Assembly: GCA_002794785.1 (NCBI GenBank)
Contig: NBBA01000003.1
Span: 1 to 64,000 of the forward strand
Source of the DNA: Coniferiporia sulphurascens
Lineage: Eukaryota > Basidiomycota > Agaricomycetes > Hymenochaetales > Hymenochaetaceae
Reading direction: 5' to 3'
Length of the DNA: 64,000 nucleotides
Part shown: one piece after another, positions 1 to 12,900 of the stretch
Numbering within the stretch: the stretch's first letter is position 1
Layout of the letters: each line of letters opens with the position of its first letter
The notes under the pieces: generated by a model
The model's database searches: none
What the model was told of the DNA's origin: nothing
The model's input: only the letters and a program-made list of their open reading frames with translations
Made by a program: the position numbers and the translations under genes

Positions 1-556
1 TTGGCGTGCTTATCCTGGGGCACGCATTCGCTTCAAGTTTGTCACAGAGGTATGTATGCGTGTATTCTTAGCGGTCTTGCACAGGATGTTCTTGCCATAT
101 CAATACGGCAAAATCTCGTCAGAGAAGGCATTAATGCTGTTTGCCAGCTGTTAGGGGAAAAAAAAAAAATGGCCGACTCCTCGCCCGCGCAAATACATGC
201 CCGAGATAATAATTCTTATGCGCAGGATCCATCGCAAGTGCTGAGCGGCGTGAGAGGTCGTAAGGTAGGAACTCCAACAGTAAAAACGTGCTTCCGAACT
301 CATCACAAACATGCGCAGTTTTTGACAGTATCCCGACGACACGCGTTCAAACTCAGTTTAGACAGGACAGTCATCACATATGCAACCCGACAGTGCTTGA
401 TCATCGTGAGAGGGACCTTATTAAGCTGCGAAATAACTTATCTATTTACTATTACGCTCAGTTAACACAAAAAACCGTCCGACTTGGACCAAACAACCGG
501 GTGGATCGGGAATAGTGACAACAACTCGACCTATGAAAAACGGTGGCGGCGGGAGC
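1..556. other. Left-edge intergenic stretch, no supported gene
   Basis: The only long open frame here starts at a TTG and is interrupted by a poly-A tract near 161-170. I see no domain, no convincing exon and no RNA gene. It is probably the 3' flank of the minus-strand LETM1-domain gene and possibly the tail of a gene lying to the left. Confidence 0.5.
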
Positions 557-2175
557 TCAGCAAGACTCTTGATGCATGAGCAGGAGCAGCTCGGCGCGCA
601 TGTCCTCTGGTGATTTGCTCGCCGCGTTCGCGTCAGTCTTGACATTGTCCAACCACCATCTCAGACGATCACGCTGCTCTGCGGGGGTGTAAGAGTCCGC
701 GAGGCTAATGAGATTCACGTTAGCAGTGGGGAGATAGGAACAGTAAATTGAAAGAACTGACAAACCACGATCCCATAAAACGCCCGTTACTTCATCCTGC
801 TTCAGTCTGGCACCCTTGCCTTCGAGTAGAAGGAGGGAATCCTCTGTCGTTATGGAACGAAGGTACTTGATTAGGCGTCGGCGTTGCATGCCGAAGAACC
901 CAAACGATGAAATGCCAACAGTACTGCAAAACCATAGATAAGTCTCAACACGGAGGCAGCTAGATCGGCAAAAATTACGACCTGCACAGTAATTTGACCT
1001 CCTCCTCGCCAAACGATTTGAGCCGTACATCCCCAATATCGGTGTTACGGAAGTGTCCTGAGTCCTTCGCAGTTACGTATGCTTCACGCTGGCGTTCGTG
1101 GCGCTTGGAGCTAATCCTGGCGCTCTGGGAGGGCAGGACACAAGTAGAAGGTAGCATGCCCGGCACATACATTACGATAAGAGGAATGATCTCCTCGATG
1201 ACGAGGAACGTGAGGACAAACGGTACCAACCTAAGGCGATCAGGTGAGTGTCGGAACAGAATATAGCAATGCAATGGTTGGGCTGGATCTTTGAAAATAC
1301 GCACTTCAACATGTCTGACTCATTCGTAACTATGAACTTGTGCTCTCTCCAATTTAAGCTAGTACCACCGCTTTCTACGCGCGCCCTGATTCTTTTGACT
1401 TCTTTTCGATTTGAAAAGACGAATTTCAGGCCAGCCCAATAGAATTTCTGAAAAAGAAAAAAAGTACGATGTCAGCACTAAAACCCGCAAGTCTATAATG
1501 AAAACAATGGATACGGACAAAAAGCTCCTTTCCCTGGTGGAACAGCCTCATTACAAAATTCGCGTCTGGAGGCGGCGGCTTAAGGATACCATGTCGCGCC
1601 GCGTCATCAATATCCTTCTTCGCAATTTCTACAATTCCTGTACTCTCCGTTTCTATCAGGAGATTATCCTTCGGTGATGAAGCAGACAACGGAGGTGGCT
1701 TAGTAGGGTGTAGTTTCGACGTAGAATATGTCTCCGTTTGTAAAGATTGGGGTTGAGGTGAAGACTTGCTCGTGGGCTTTGAGCTTGCCGTGTTAGTGGA
1801 CGGCTTCACCGGGCCTGGTCTGAGGTCAACCTTGGACTTCGGCTTTCCACCGACAGTGGGAGTAGGGAGTGGCGATTCGTCAGCTTTAGTTGAAGACGAA
1901 CTTTGGGAGGTCTCTGTGGATAGTGTCCGTGCGTAAAGAGAGATGAAAAGGAACGTGCTTGGTACACGACGAGGACTGCTAACGCCACCACGACATCGCA
2001 AATTAAGAGGGCCTGCCGAGTGATAAAGCGCCGAAAAGTTCAGGTCAGCATGAAGATACTGGCCGCGGGAAGACCAGCGTGCAGTCGACGACCTTGCAGA
2101 GCACAACAATCTGTCAGATAATTTTACACGCACAGGCGAAAAAAAATCACCTTTCAAGAACCCGACCGCTTGCAC
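557..2175 (-). CDS. LETM1-domain (Mdm38/LETM1 family) mitochondrial inner-membrane protein
   Basis: Four exons (2175-1519, 1447-1305, 1230-982, 923-557) join in frame to 471 residues. The N-terminus is rich in Arg and Ser and low in acidic residues, as in a mitochondrial presequence. A Ser/Pro-rich linker follows. The conserved core begins near KELFKFYWAGLKFV, continues with the single hydrophobic segment LVPFVLTFLVIEEIIPLIVM and the family motif MLPSTCVLPSQ, and ends in a ribosome-binding-like region with RRRLIKYLRSITTEDSLLL. Family members sit in the inner mitochondrial membrane, act in K+/H+ homeostasis, and bind mitoribosomes to assist insertion of proteins. The intron at 1448-1518 starts with an unusual GTCCGT donor, chosen because it restores the family alignment. 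The start at 2175 is the first Met of the open frame; a downstream start cannot be excluded. The C-terminus is short, with no EF-hand or long coiled coil visible. Confidence 0.85.
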
Positions 2176-2619
2176 CGGATAAGAGGCGCGACTTGATCAT
2201 CAACTGGCCGGTTGTCGTTGTTCTCTCTTATCCAGAGCGGCGCAGGATACTCAGAGGGACGGTTTAAAGGAAGTGCGAATAGGGTCGGCAGGAAACCTCG
2301 AATAGTGCCGGCAGTGTGACGCACGCGTCCTTCCCCAAGCGGACCACAAAACCCACGTGTCACACGCATTACTACTTGGAAGTTGTACACAAGTACCAAA
2401 CACTGCGTCGAACTTATGTCCACAGCTCTGCCACAGGAAAAATGGAGAAACTTTTATTAATACCGAATCGACTCAGGCATGGGCGTGACGCTATTTATTT
2501 CCAAGAGTAAACGGCCGCAACTTTGAAAATCAACAGTTTTTTTAAATGATCGATATACAAGATAGCAGACAAGAAGCGACACGGTGTAAAATTAATCAAT
2601 GACTAGTACTGCGTGCTAC

Positions 2620-3179
2620 TCACGAGTCAACAACAAAAGCGCGTATATTCGCGCGCTCGCGTTGCTGAATGCCCTCCCTCCAGAAAGCCAGGTCGAGGTC
2701 AGGGCAAGGTGCGAGGACAATTGCACGGATGACGAGGTTGGAGTCTATTATCGGCGCGTCTACGAACGCTGGAATGGTCGGGATAGGAAGTTCGTCCTAG
2801 AATGCCCGATAAACATGCTAATATAAACCTGCCTTACGAAAGCCTTGATCTCTCATACGCGTACCTCAACTCGTTCCAGGTAGCCAGATATTGTTACGAT
2901 CGCTTTGAACTCCCGCAGATCCGGTTGCGCAAGCATCTCTTCCAGGACGAGTGTTACATCAACGAGACATGCATTGTTTGCTTCGTCTTGGATTAAGAGA
3001 AGCTGGGACTCGTGATCATACGACAGAAACCTACGCGCCGTCATCAGTACTAGTCTTACGGAATTCGGCAGCATACAAGACGGCATGTACCTTCCCGCAA
3101 GACGCAGCTTTTGATCCAGCAACGAAGAATTTAGCGAAGAGATAAGAACAGGTAGCGCAGATGCAGGTTGGTTGGACAT
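2620..3179 (-). CDS. TEN1: TEN1-like CST telomere complex OB-fold protein
   Basis: Three exons (3179-3091, 3030-2865, 2796-2620) give a 143-residue protein. The 60-nt intron 3031-3090 and the 68-nt intron 2797-2864 both have GT-AG ends. Removing them gives the TEN1 order: KLRLAGRFLSYDHESQLLLI, then a strand with LVDVTLVLEE, then VTISGYLERVE, and finally LVIRAIVLAPCPDLDLAFW before a helical tail. This matches the small OB fold of TEN1, the partner of STN1 in the CST complex that caps telomeres and recruits polymerase alpha-primase. The length fits the family (roughly 100-160 residues). The intron-free reading hides the OB strands, so the gene is easy to miss. It is divergent from the glycosyltransferase gene. 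The assignment is from sequence pattern only; TEN1 is poorly conserved, so another small OB-fold protein is the main alternative. Confidence 0.7.
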
Positions 3180-3912
3180 GTGTTCTAGTAAGTCACATCA
3201 AGTCGACAGCGCCCATTTGTGCGTGGTTTTTTCGAGGACACTAGTAGCTAACGTTTCGTTTATTCAGGCCCGATCTGATGGCCAGGGGGTGTTGTTAATC
3301 ACGTCCTTGACTGCGGTTTTTTCGATGCGGAAAGGGATATCGACAACTTGAACTTGAAGTGCAGGCACGCGTACGGCCAATTTTGATCGCCGCTTGACTA
3401 TCGCCACCGGCTATGATCGGCCCGGGCAGGAGAGGCTACTAACTGAGTCTTCAAGGATGCTCGAGTTCCTCAAGTACCTGCTACAACAGAAACGTCATAT
3501 CTGGCAAAGAAACTAGTTCAATTCAGGCCGAAGGGACTGAAAATAACAGATGCGTTCTGGGACAACTTCAGGGATACAGCTCTTGACACTGGACTGTCTC
3601 TCGTCTCCTCTGAATCATCAACATCTCCGCGGACCGCTCGTTTATCACTGCCTTTCGTACGATACTACTTAATGAATGCTTCCAGCCAAACACGTCATAA
3701 CGAATAATATGATCGGACCACTTGTCGTAAAACTACTGTGCTAGCCACCCTTTTCATTGGTGGTGTCACTGCAAAATTATTTTCAACCCTGAGCTAAGGC
3801 GAACAGTACTAGTACTAGTATAGCTCTGTGGAAGATCCGCAGCCATATAATACGCTGAGTGTCTCACCAAGTGGTATCTCAAGTCTGCTTTTCCTACGGT
3901 AAAACCAACAAG
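3180..3912. other. Divergent intergenic region with one unexplained open stretch
   Basis: This stretch separates the TEN1-like gene from the glycosyltransferase. An open frame on the plus strand, about 3455-3707, encodes a protein-like string (for example LKITDAFWDNFRDTALDTGL) ending at a TAA. It has no start codon with a convincing context, and I do not recognise it. It could be the last exon of a small gene or a remnant. No TATA box was evident. Confidence 0.35.
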
Positions 3913-6079
3913 ATGGCGGTAGAAACCTCCGCAAAACATTTTCTGCTCATTGGATACTCGGCATGGGGTATAACGTTCCCTCGATGCTTCTAGTCCACAC
4001 ACTAATCGCAGCTGCACGTACTAGGTCACATGCGCCCGATAAGCTCTTTTGCAGCTCTCATTGCACAGGAGCGACGCTATAAAGTGACTTTGATAACGAC
4101 TCGATTCCTGTTTGACAAAGTCATCGGCGAGCTTGCCGCGCATTTCCCGGGTCATGAACGCGAAGAAATCGAGAAACTCATAACGTACGCTGTCTCATTT
4201 CCGTATAAGCCAATCGCAGCTCTGACGACTAAAATCCTGTCAAAAAAATCCTTGTCAAAAGTGTGGTGGCGGCGAGCGAGAACGACTCCGAGTGGGCACT
4301 CGAAGAGTTCTTGAAAGACTTCCATACAGCCCTCACAGGGGCTTTCACAACCCAGACAATAAGGTGTGGCAAGACAGGTAAAGTCCATTCATTGCCTGCC
4401 CCTGACGTCGTGCTCGGAGACGTAAGTTAATTCCCTCATCTAACCTTTCAAAATAATAACTCTGCACATCGGCAGCCCCTCGATTACACTACGCTTGAGA
4501 TCGGACGCAAACTAGTCTCCAAGCGTGTCAAATTCCTCGCGTTTATCCCTGGTTCTGCATACTTCACCCTTCGCCTGTACGGGCCGCAGAAACTCGGCGG
4601 AATTGGAGACCTTGAAGCGAGGGCCATCGAAGAGATACAACGGACCGGTAAAACTATCTTCCAAGCTTGCGACGACGTATGTTTCTTATGCTTGTAGCTG
4701 TGAGGTAAAGGATGTGCGCTTACGTTTTATACAGATCGCGGGGCATTGTGACGGATCTGTAATTACTCTTCCAGGTCTTCCACCCTTTTATGATTATGAG
4801 GCGCGTCCTCAAGAGGTGGGAATACGCTCTCGTTTTGTGAACCAATTACTAACCATGAATTCAACAGTTGCCGTGGCCACTTTACGCCATACTTTTCCTG
4901 CATTCGCACAGGTAATGAGGTTGCTATTAAAAAGAGATGTGGAGAAGCTTAGTACGCACATTATCATTTACAACAGATATATGCTGGAATGCGACGGCGC
5001 TGTTCTAATGTCCTCGAAGGCACATGAACCGCAGGCCATCGCGGCCCTCGAAGACTGGTTCTTAGAGACAAACCGTCCAGTCTATTCTGTCGGACCACTT
5101 CTCCCATTTGCGGACTTCAAAGCCGGAAACAGCTCTCTGATCACAGACACATCAAACTGCAGAAAAAGTGAGGTGGTTAGTTTTCTGGATAACGTTCTTA
5201 AGAAATATGGAGAACGATCTTTGCTTTATGTTTGTGCGCGCTTACTTCTCGTCGTGGCCATCGTACTGATGTCAAACTTTAGATTTCTTTCGGGACTGTC
5301 TACTGGCCTAACAAACCTGAATCGATATACTCGCTGATAGACGAGATCATTGCGCTGGGAATACCTTTCGTAAGCCGTCCGTTCCTCCTAGTCTAAGGAG
5401 GGGAACCTACATTACTGGTCTTTCATAAATCAGGTATTCACAAAAGCAGGAACGTTGTCGGCAAGCTTGCCTGACGAGGTCAAGAACAAAATAGAGTCTT
5501 CTGGACTTGGACTTTTCAATTCGTGGAGCCCACAGAAGGACGTCCTCAGCCACCCTGTACGTCTGGTGACAGATTCGCTATGCGGACTGTAGCTGAATAT
5601 ATGCATATATCACAGGCCACAGGCTGGTTTGTCTCTCACTGCGGCCAAAATAGCGTCATGGAGGCGCTCGCATTCGGCGTTCCCATGTAAGTTTCGCGCT
5701 CCTTGGGAAAGTCACGCATTATTTGACTTGTGGTGTTGGGGATTCGAACAGGATATGCTGGCCTTACGACTTTGACCAGCCGTACAACGCGATGCTTGTA
5801 TCCTTAGTACACAACGTTGGATATGAGCTCTTGCAAGTCCGCTCTGGCGAGAAAGGCCTGAAAAAGGCACACCGGGCGACTTCCGAGGACGAAAATCCGA
5901 AGGACGAGGAGAGTGCATGGCGTGCGGAGATGCGCGATGTATTGACTAGGGCGCGCGGCGCGGATGGGGAGCGGAAGAGGGGAAATGCACAGAAAATGAA
6001 GTTGCGCGTCGCGGAGAGCTGGAAAGAGGGTGGGAGTGCAAGAGATGCGTTTTATGAATTTTTGAAGTTGGCGGAATGA
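3913..6079 (+). CDS. UDP-glycosyltransferase, GT1 family
   Basis: Eleven exons (3913-3967, 4025-4184, 4262-4421, 4476-4676, 4735-4815, 4868-4911, 4977-5229, 5283-5369, 5434-5556, 5616-5686, 5752-6079) give 520 residues. The N-terminus, KHFLLIGYSAWGHMRP, is the acceptor-side first strand with the usual catalytic His of GT1 enzymes. The C-terminal nucleotide-sugar domain has FNSWSPQKDVLSHP, then HCGQNSVMEALAFGVP and CWPYDFDQPYNA, which form the classical UDP-glycosyltransferase signature (the HCG..S..E run and the closing DQ pair). It should transfer a sugar from a UDP donor to a small lipophilic acceptor. The acceptor cannot be read from the sequence. No signal peptide or C-terminal membrane anchor is seen, so it is probably cytosolic. 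The last exon carries a charged, Lys/Glu-rich insertion. Confidence 0.93.
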
Positions 6080-6612
6080 TGAATACAGACTCCACGCTAG
6101 AAATTGTGAAGGAACACGCCTTGATCGGCTGCTATAGAGGAAAGCTCGCTCTGCGGGCGCCAATACCACTAGTCGATACGGGGCCTTTTTTATATGTGGT
6201 TTCAAAACTCAGGCGTAGGCCGGATTTCTCGTTATGTATGCTTAGTTATAGATGTTCGTTTTGCCGATGCGAAGTGATTAGGACATGTTTATAAAAGTGC
6301 GTAGGGTCTTGAGGCAATTGGAAAAGCTCACTTTAATTCAAGGCAATCAATCTACTGGCAGAGATTTCACATCTACTTCCACCAAAAATAAATGTCACAG
6401 GAATGAAAGGTAGAGTTGCGATACGCAGTATTCCGTGAAGTCTATTAATCGGATGTTTAGAGGTGTTTACAAAGTGGACTTTGTTGGGCGGATCGGGATT
6501 ACTCAGGCCGATGTGGCGGGCCGTCGGCATCACGCTCGGCGGCAGCTGCACGTGAAACCCTGTGGATGTAGCGACGACCCAGTACAACTGGCATTAAACC
6601 TCAACGCCGACT

Positions 6613-8462
6613 ATGTCCAAGCACAGGCTCTCTCCAGCGCCTCTGCCGCCCGCCAAGCGGCAGCACTCGCGTGCAGAGCAGAAAATCTCATCCTCACTTC
6701 TGCTCAACTTCGACGCCTCGCTCTACGACGAGCTCGTGCTCGTTATCTTCTCACACCTTTCATGGACCGACCTATGTACGATACAGCCCATCAACCGCCA
6801 CTGGGCTCGCCTTGCGACTGATAACCAGGTACTTAACTCCGTTGTTTAAATTGTCGAAAGAAGAAGCTGGAGTTGCCCGACGTTTCGTAGTTGTGGAAGG
6901 CGCAGTTCATCCGTGAGTATGGGCGGCTGCGACTAAGGGGGTCGCGAGGCTTTGTCGCTAGGAAGGATGGGCGCGAGGTGAAGCCCATGCCGCATAGGTC
7001 GAAGGAAGATGATCACATAGATTGGAAGTGGATGTTTCGTATAAGTTCGAACTGGCGGAAAGGTATGAATCACTCTTGTGATTTATTTTGCAAACGGTCT
7101 TATCTGCATTCAGGGCGTTGCGAATTGGAGAGATTCATAGAACCCACTATATCTCCAGCATCCCTTCGGGATGCGCTTCATAGCTGTACTCTCCTCGCTG
7201 GTCCTTTTACGTTTACAACATCTTCAGAAGAATCTGCGTCGCCTCCTGTTTATCTCCATCGGCGAGACTCAGCTCCATACATACTAAAGGGCAAGCATAG
7301 AGCGAATACGTCGACACGCGTAACTACCCTTGCGTTGGACCAATCACCTCCTTCCCCTGTGGACTCTACGCTTCGAATTGCAGCTTTCTACGACACAGGA
7401 GAATTCACTATATTCTCTGTTGACCATGGTTCGCCTCAGCATTCTCGGAGATCAATGAGCTATTGTCCCTACGCAAGAAACGAGCGGACATCGCCTATCC
7501 GGCAGGCGGTGTACCATCACCCATTGCTCATTACCCTATCGCAATCTTTCCACTTATCTTTATATAATTTATCAAGTGGTGCTATTGTTCATTCCCAAAC
7601 GCTCACGTCGTTCACGTCGTTCCTTCCCACCTCGATGGTTTTAACCCCAGGATCAGGGAATTACAGACTTGTTCTTGCGTACTCTGCTCCGGTGTACCCT
7701 GCCCACTGGAACGCGGCGGTTACTGTGCTTGTCATCTCATCGTGCGAACCCGCTGCTTCAAACGCGTCTTCAAGCAGGGAAGACACTTCGGATTCGGCTC
7801 GTCCGTGCACTGTGATCGCTACGCAGACTGTGCGCTCGTACGATGTCCCCTCGGGCTGGATTGACGAAAAAGCGCTTCGCCTGATGCAGGAGCAGTGGGG
7901 ACGCAAGGTCGCACGCGTAGCGGATACGCAAACAGACGGAAAATGGATGGTACTCGCTCCAGCAGACCGGTTGCCTCTCTCATCTTCCCATACAGTACAT
8001 TCAAGCATCGGAACTACGTCGTGCGCGTTGCAGCTTTACCGTTTGTACCTCCCGTCGTCGCTATCGCCGACGACGAGGAGTGGTACGGGCAAGGGTCTGC
8101 AGTCGTCAGGCTCTTTGCGGATGACCTTTGTGCGCATGCTGCATGGACACACGGGCCCTGTGATTTCGGTCGCGGTCGCGGACGGGCGTTGTGTTAGCCT
8201 TGGTGCGGACGGGAGTCTGTGGGTTTGGGACCTCGAAAAAGGATGGGGCGTTGAGGTGCAGGCGCCACATCGAGCCGTGCGCGCGGGCCCGTATTCGTCT
8301 GAGGAGGACGAGCACGGGGAGGAGGACGCTGCCGCTGCCGCCGATGTTTTTGGAGATGGGGAGGTGCCGATGGGGACGCCGCTTGGAGCTGTGGTATTTG
8401 ACGAGCGGAGGATCGTGACTGCTGACGCATATGGAATTGAGGCGAGGAGGTTTGATATTTGA
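6613..8462 (+). CDS. F-box protein with WD40-like C-terminal repeats
   Basis: Three exons (6613-6828, 6891-7062, 7114-8462) give 578 residues. An F-box lies at about residues 34-72 (LYDELVLVIFSHLSWTDLCT followed by NRHWARLATDNQLWK). WD-like blades follow, the clearest near the end: HGHTGPVISVAVADGRCVSL then DGSLWVWDLEK. The arrangement is that of substrate receptors of SCF ubiquitin ligases, in which the F-box binds Skp1 and the propeller binds the target. Most blades are degenerate, and a low-complexity acidic stretch (EEDEHGEEDAAAAA) interrupts the last part. The substrate is unknown. The Met at 6613 is chosen because upstream codons in this frame are not protein-like. Confidence 0.85.
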
Positions 8463-9941
8463 CTAGACATGTGGGCGTCGCTCGCTTCGTCGTTTGTCTT
8501 GCATGCTCGGCTTAAGTTGTATGTTTATTGAAGATGGCTGTTGTAATAATTCCGTATTTTTATGTGTATGATACTTACATGATCGAACGGTTTGCTATTG
8601 ATCTGTTAGGCGATAGGTGGCGTTGTTTGTTTATTTTACATATTCCTGCAGATACGCTGAGGTTCACGTTCACCGAAATCTATTTGGGCGTCAAGTAGGT
8701 AGCTGAGACTCCAGCGGGTGGTTCCGGTATAGAAATGGGTTTTCACTTTTGTGGATTGACTATCACCGAGTCGGATAAGGCCCCCAAGCTCCGAGCATCT
8801 GCTTACAACTTCGAGCAACGAATCCGACTAGGCAGCCCGAGTCGGGGCGGGACTAGTAAGACCAGTTTTTCAAAGGAACTGGCGCGAAAAATACTACGCC
8901 TCGTTCATATGTAACCTTATGCGCGCGTTGGGTCTGGACTGTGGACTCGGGAGAAGTAGCGAGTTGCTACGCGCGCCAGTGAGCGCGCGTAGGCTCCCCC
9001 CCCGAATACCTACGCGGCGTTGGGCGCTTGGCTTGTACCGCTTTTGCCAAGGGCTCCCGAATACCAGCTAGTGCGGAGATCACGATTCACGATTCACGAT
9101 CGTCTGCAGCAGTGCCGCCTCGGCGACCCTGATGTCAACGGTACTTATGGTGGAGAGGCTTTTTATTTTAGTTTAGGGTGATGATCCATTTGACGCGTCA
9201 CAACGTTGCGGCTCGCCGAGTTCCTCTGCGGTCGATAAAATTAACGTCTACCCCCCTTTTTTCTTTTCTTTATGAGTGTTTGAAACTCGAATGTATTGAA
9301 GTTATTAATACTCCCACGTCACTCAAGTGAGTGACAGAGAAATTACATCCGCTGTGTATGGCGACATCCGTTTTTTTGTCAGCGTCCAACGCAACCGCGC
9401 TGATGAACTGACGTGAGTTGATTAGAGGGATGAAGTTATGTGAGTCTTTAATCGGCAGAGTTGAAAAAGTTATTAGACAAGAGACGGAAACGGGCAGCAG
9501 ACCAAGAAGAGTATCGGCAAAGTGGTGAGGCCGTATAGAGCTAGACCTGGAAACACGTTTGTTCGATCGTACCTGGAGTCCGCAGTGCTACGGGCTGCCG
9601 GAGCTGCGCTTTTCCTTTCTGATTGGGCACCCGGCTGTTGAGCACATCAATAAAATCACCTATTAACGAATAAATAAATAGGCGCCTATCAGTTGCATTT
9701 GTTTGTTTTACGGAAATAGGAAATTATCTGGGTTTCGGCATGGCCGGCACCGACCGAGCTCTGAGAATCGTCCGTACATCGAACCCATAATCAGCTCGTT
9801 CCCTCCCCGCTTCCATCTCTCCCGTCGTCGTCGTGCTCGTCCCCCTCCTCCGTCGCCAACGCCCCCTTCGCACGCACGCTTGTCGTTAGACAGCGTCTGC
9901 GTCCTGCGCGACTGTCCTTCGCTCTTTACGCTCCTATCCTC
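8463..9941. other. Gene-free spacer and chitin synthase promoter
   Basis: About 1.5 kb holds no supportable gene on either strand. Visible features are a short tandem repeat of GATTCAC at about 9083-9097, a C/T tract near 9250-9270, and a pyrimidine-rich stretch at about 9780-9940 just before the chitin synthase start, typical of a fungal core promoter and leader. A long promoter fits a regulated cell-wall gene, but that is inference. Confidence 0.6.
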
Positions 9942-12900
9942 ATGGCCTCACACTCTCGTTTCACACCTTACGACTCCTCAGATGTCCCGATTCCGACTAC
10001 CCGCGCTCCCGCTGCCGGGGGCACCGTCCGTCGCACCAAAACACTCACTCGTCCAGAGCGAGGCATTGCCCCCGCCCCGCTGATAAACCCCTCCATCCCC
10101 CTCCTTTCCTCACCCTCCGGTGCGGTACATACCGCCGACAGCTCAGGGTGGGATGTCTGGACTGTATTTTCACGCGTTGTCACCTTTTGGGCACCTAGCG
10201 CGCTTCTTAGCTCCGTTGGCGGGCTCAAGGACAAGCTCGTCCGCCAGGCATGGAGAGAAAAGTTCGCGTTATGCTTCATCGCCCTCCTGCTTGGCGGCAT
10301 TGTTGGGTTTACGACGGTGGGAATGCAAAGGGTCCTCTGTCCGAGTGATTCCTCAAGTAACGCCTCGCGTTTTTCGAGCATGGGCTCCGTGGAGGGTTCC
10401 GTCGGCGTGCAGGGCTATCTGTTTCTCGCCTCTTCTAAATCGCCAAGTACAATCACGGAGCTCGCAAAGGATCCTGGACAAGATATCACCACTCTTTTCA
10501 CCCGCAGTGCGTCTCAATTTACTGCGTGCGATGGACTCGGTTTCCGCATTGCCCTTGACTCCCCTTGCAATTCGCAACTTAATTGCACATTTGGCAACTT
10601 GAACTCTTCTTCGACGTTCTCGAGTCTGGGACTCACAAACCAATCTCTTCTCATTGGGTATGACTGGGCCCAGGTGGCTGCATTGAACAACTACTTCGTC
10701 ATCGACGGTGCCGTGTTGAACATGAACCCTTACATGACCCTCCATCCGAACCCGATCAGTGGAGACGACGTCGATGTTGCCCTGCGTACGCTTCTTCAAG
10801 TACAGTCCGGTGCAAGCGGAAGAGATGGGACACGCTTGTTCTATGGTCGCCCTGACGTCATGTCGGCCGTACCCTGCTTAAAAGAACGCTATTACGCAGG
10901 CAACATTGGTAAGGTCACCCCGGGCTGTTTCGTTTCACAGCTACTCCTGTATGCTGGCCTGATTGTCATTCTCGGTCTTGTCCTTGCCCGCTTCGCGATG
11001 GCGTGTGTCTTCAATTGGTTTTTATCCGCGAAACTTGCAGGCCCGCCGTCTTCTATGGATCTCAGCCGGTCTGCGGTTAGTCCCGCAGTTCTCCCCGAGG
11101 GAGCAAACGTCGCGGTTGACAACCGTACGGGCACTGCGCCGTGGGTGAACGGCGGTACTCGTCTTACCAAGAATGGGAGAGTACCGCCCAAATCGCTCAA
11201 GCCCTCAAATTCATCCACGACCCTCGTTAATGGATCCGACTCAGGCGCTTCGCCCACGATCACTCTCGCCCAAATTGGCGCCGAGCTATTTGCGGTCTGT
11301 CTAGTCACTTGCTACTCGGAAGGCGAGGACTCGCTCCGAACAACGCTAGATTCCATCTCACGTACGGAATACTCTGACCGCCGCAAGCTGCTCTTCGTCA
11401 TTGCGGATGGTATGATAACGGGTGCTGGTGAGAAGCGCAGTACGCCGGATATCTGTGTTAGCTTGTTGGAGGCGGACCCGCGCTTTGGAAATCCCATGCC
11501 AATGAGTTATATGGCCGTCGGCTCCGGGGCGAAAAGGTTGAACAGAGCTATGGTTTATGCTGGTCATTACAGTACGTTTTGCAAGAGTTGACCTCTGTCC
11601 TGCCATGCTGATATTTTTCCGCAGCTGTTGCTGGAAGGCGAACTCCAACTGTCATTGTCGTCAAGTGCGGCACAGAGGAGGAGGCGCGAACAGAAAAGAA
11701 GCCAGGAAATCGTGGCAAGCGTGATAGCCAGCTTATCCTGATGAACTTCTTTTCTCGTGTCACGTATAATGATCGCATGACGCCTCTTGACTTCGACCTT
11801 TTCCGCAAGCTGCAGATTCTGATGGGCGTTACACCGGATTTTTTCGAAGTCTGTCTAATGGTAAGCTGCCTTTCTTATCGATGATAGACAAGTCCTAAAA
11901 GTGCCTTCAGGTAGACGCCGATACGAAGGTCTATCCGGATTCGCTTAAGTACCTCGTCAACTGCATGCACCATGATCAGATGATCATGGGTGTTTGTGGC
12001 GAAACACGGATAGCAAACAAGCGACAATCATGGGTAACCACGATTCAGGTCTATGAGTACTTCATTTCGCATCATCTTGCCAAGGCGTTTGAATCTGTCT
12101 TCGGTGGTGTTACGTGCTTACCGGGCTGTTTCTCCATGTTCCGCCTCAAGGCGAGGAAGGCGACTGGTGATGACTGGGTCCCGTTAATCACGAAACCTGA
12201 GATCGTACGCGAGTATAGCCAATGTGAGGTGACGACATTGCATCAGAAGAACCTGCTCTTGCTTGGCGAAGATCGCTTCCTCACGACGTGCCTCCTGCGC
12301 ACGTTCCCCAATCGCAAGATGATGTTCCTTCCGCAGGCTAAGTGCCGCACGGTGGTACCAGACACGTTCTCAGTGTTGCTCTCGCAGCGGCGGCGGTGGA
12401 TTAATTCGACGATACATAACCTGATGGAGCTTGTACTTGTGCAGAACTTGTGTGGCACGTTCTGCTTCAGCATGCAATTTGTTGTGCTCATGGACTTGGT
12501 GGGAACGACAGTACTGCCGATTGCGATCGCATTGACGTACTCGCTTGTTGTCGGGATGGCACTTAATCCTCCAAAGACCTTTGAGGAGGCCATTCCGTTG
12601 GTCATGTTGCTTGCGGTCATTGGGTTACCGGCGGTGCTCATTCTGATCACGACGCGAAAGGTGGTATACATTGCTTGGATGATGGTCTACTTGGTAGCGC
12701 TTCCTATTTGGAACTTCGTACTTCCTGTTTACTCGTTCTGGCACTTTGATGATTTCTCCTGGGGTGAAACGCGGTACGTGGATCCTGGCTTATTGCTTCC
12801 GCGCTGTTTAGTTGACTGATTCGTTGTTACAGAAAAGTAGAAGGTGAGGCTAAAGATAAGGGGCACGGAGACGGTGGAGGAGTCTTCAACGGTGCGACTG

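Noticed and set aside
5735..5765. GTTCGAATCCCC on the minus strand, resembling a tRNA B box
   Set aside because: It overlaps the last intron and exon of the glycosyltransferase, and the T-stem does not pair.
7661..8470. Several long minus-strand frames within the F-box gene
   Set aside because: They are antisense shadows of a well-supported coding exon, without motifs of their own.
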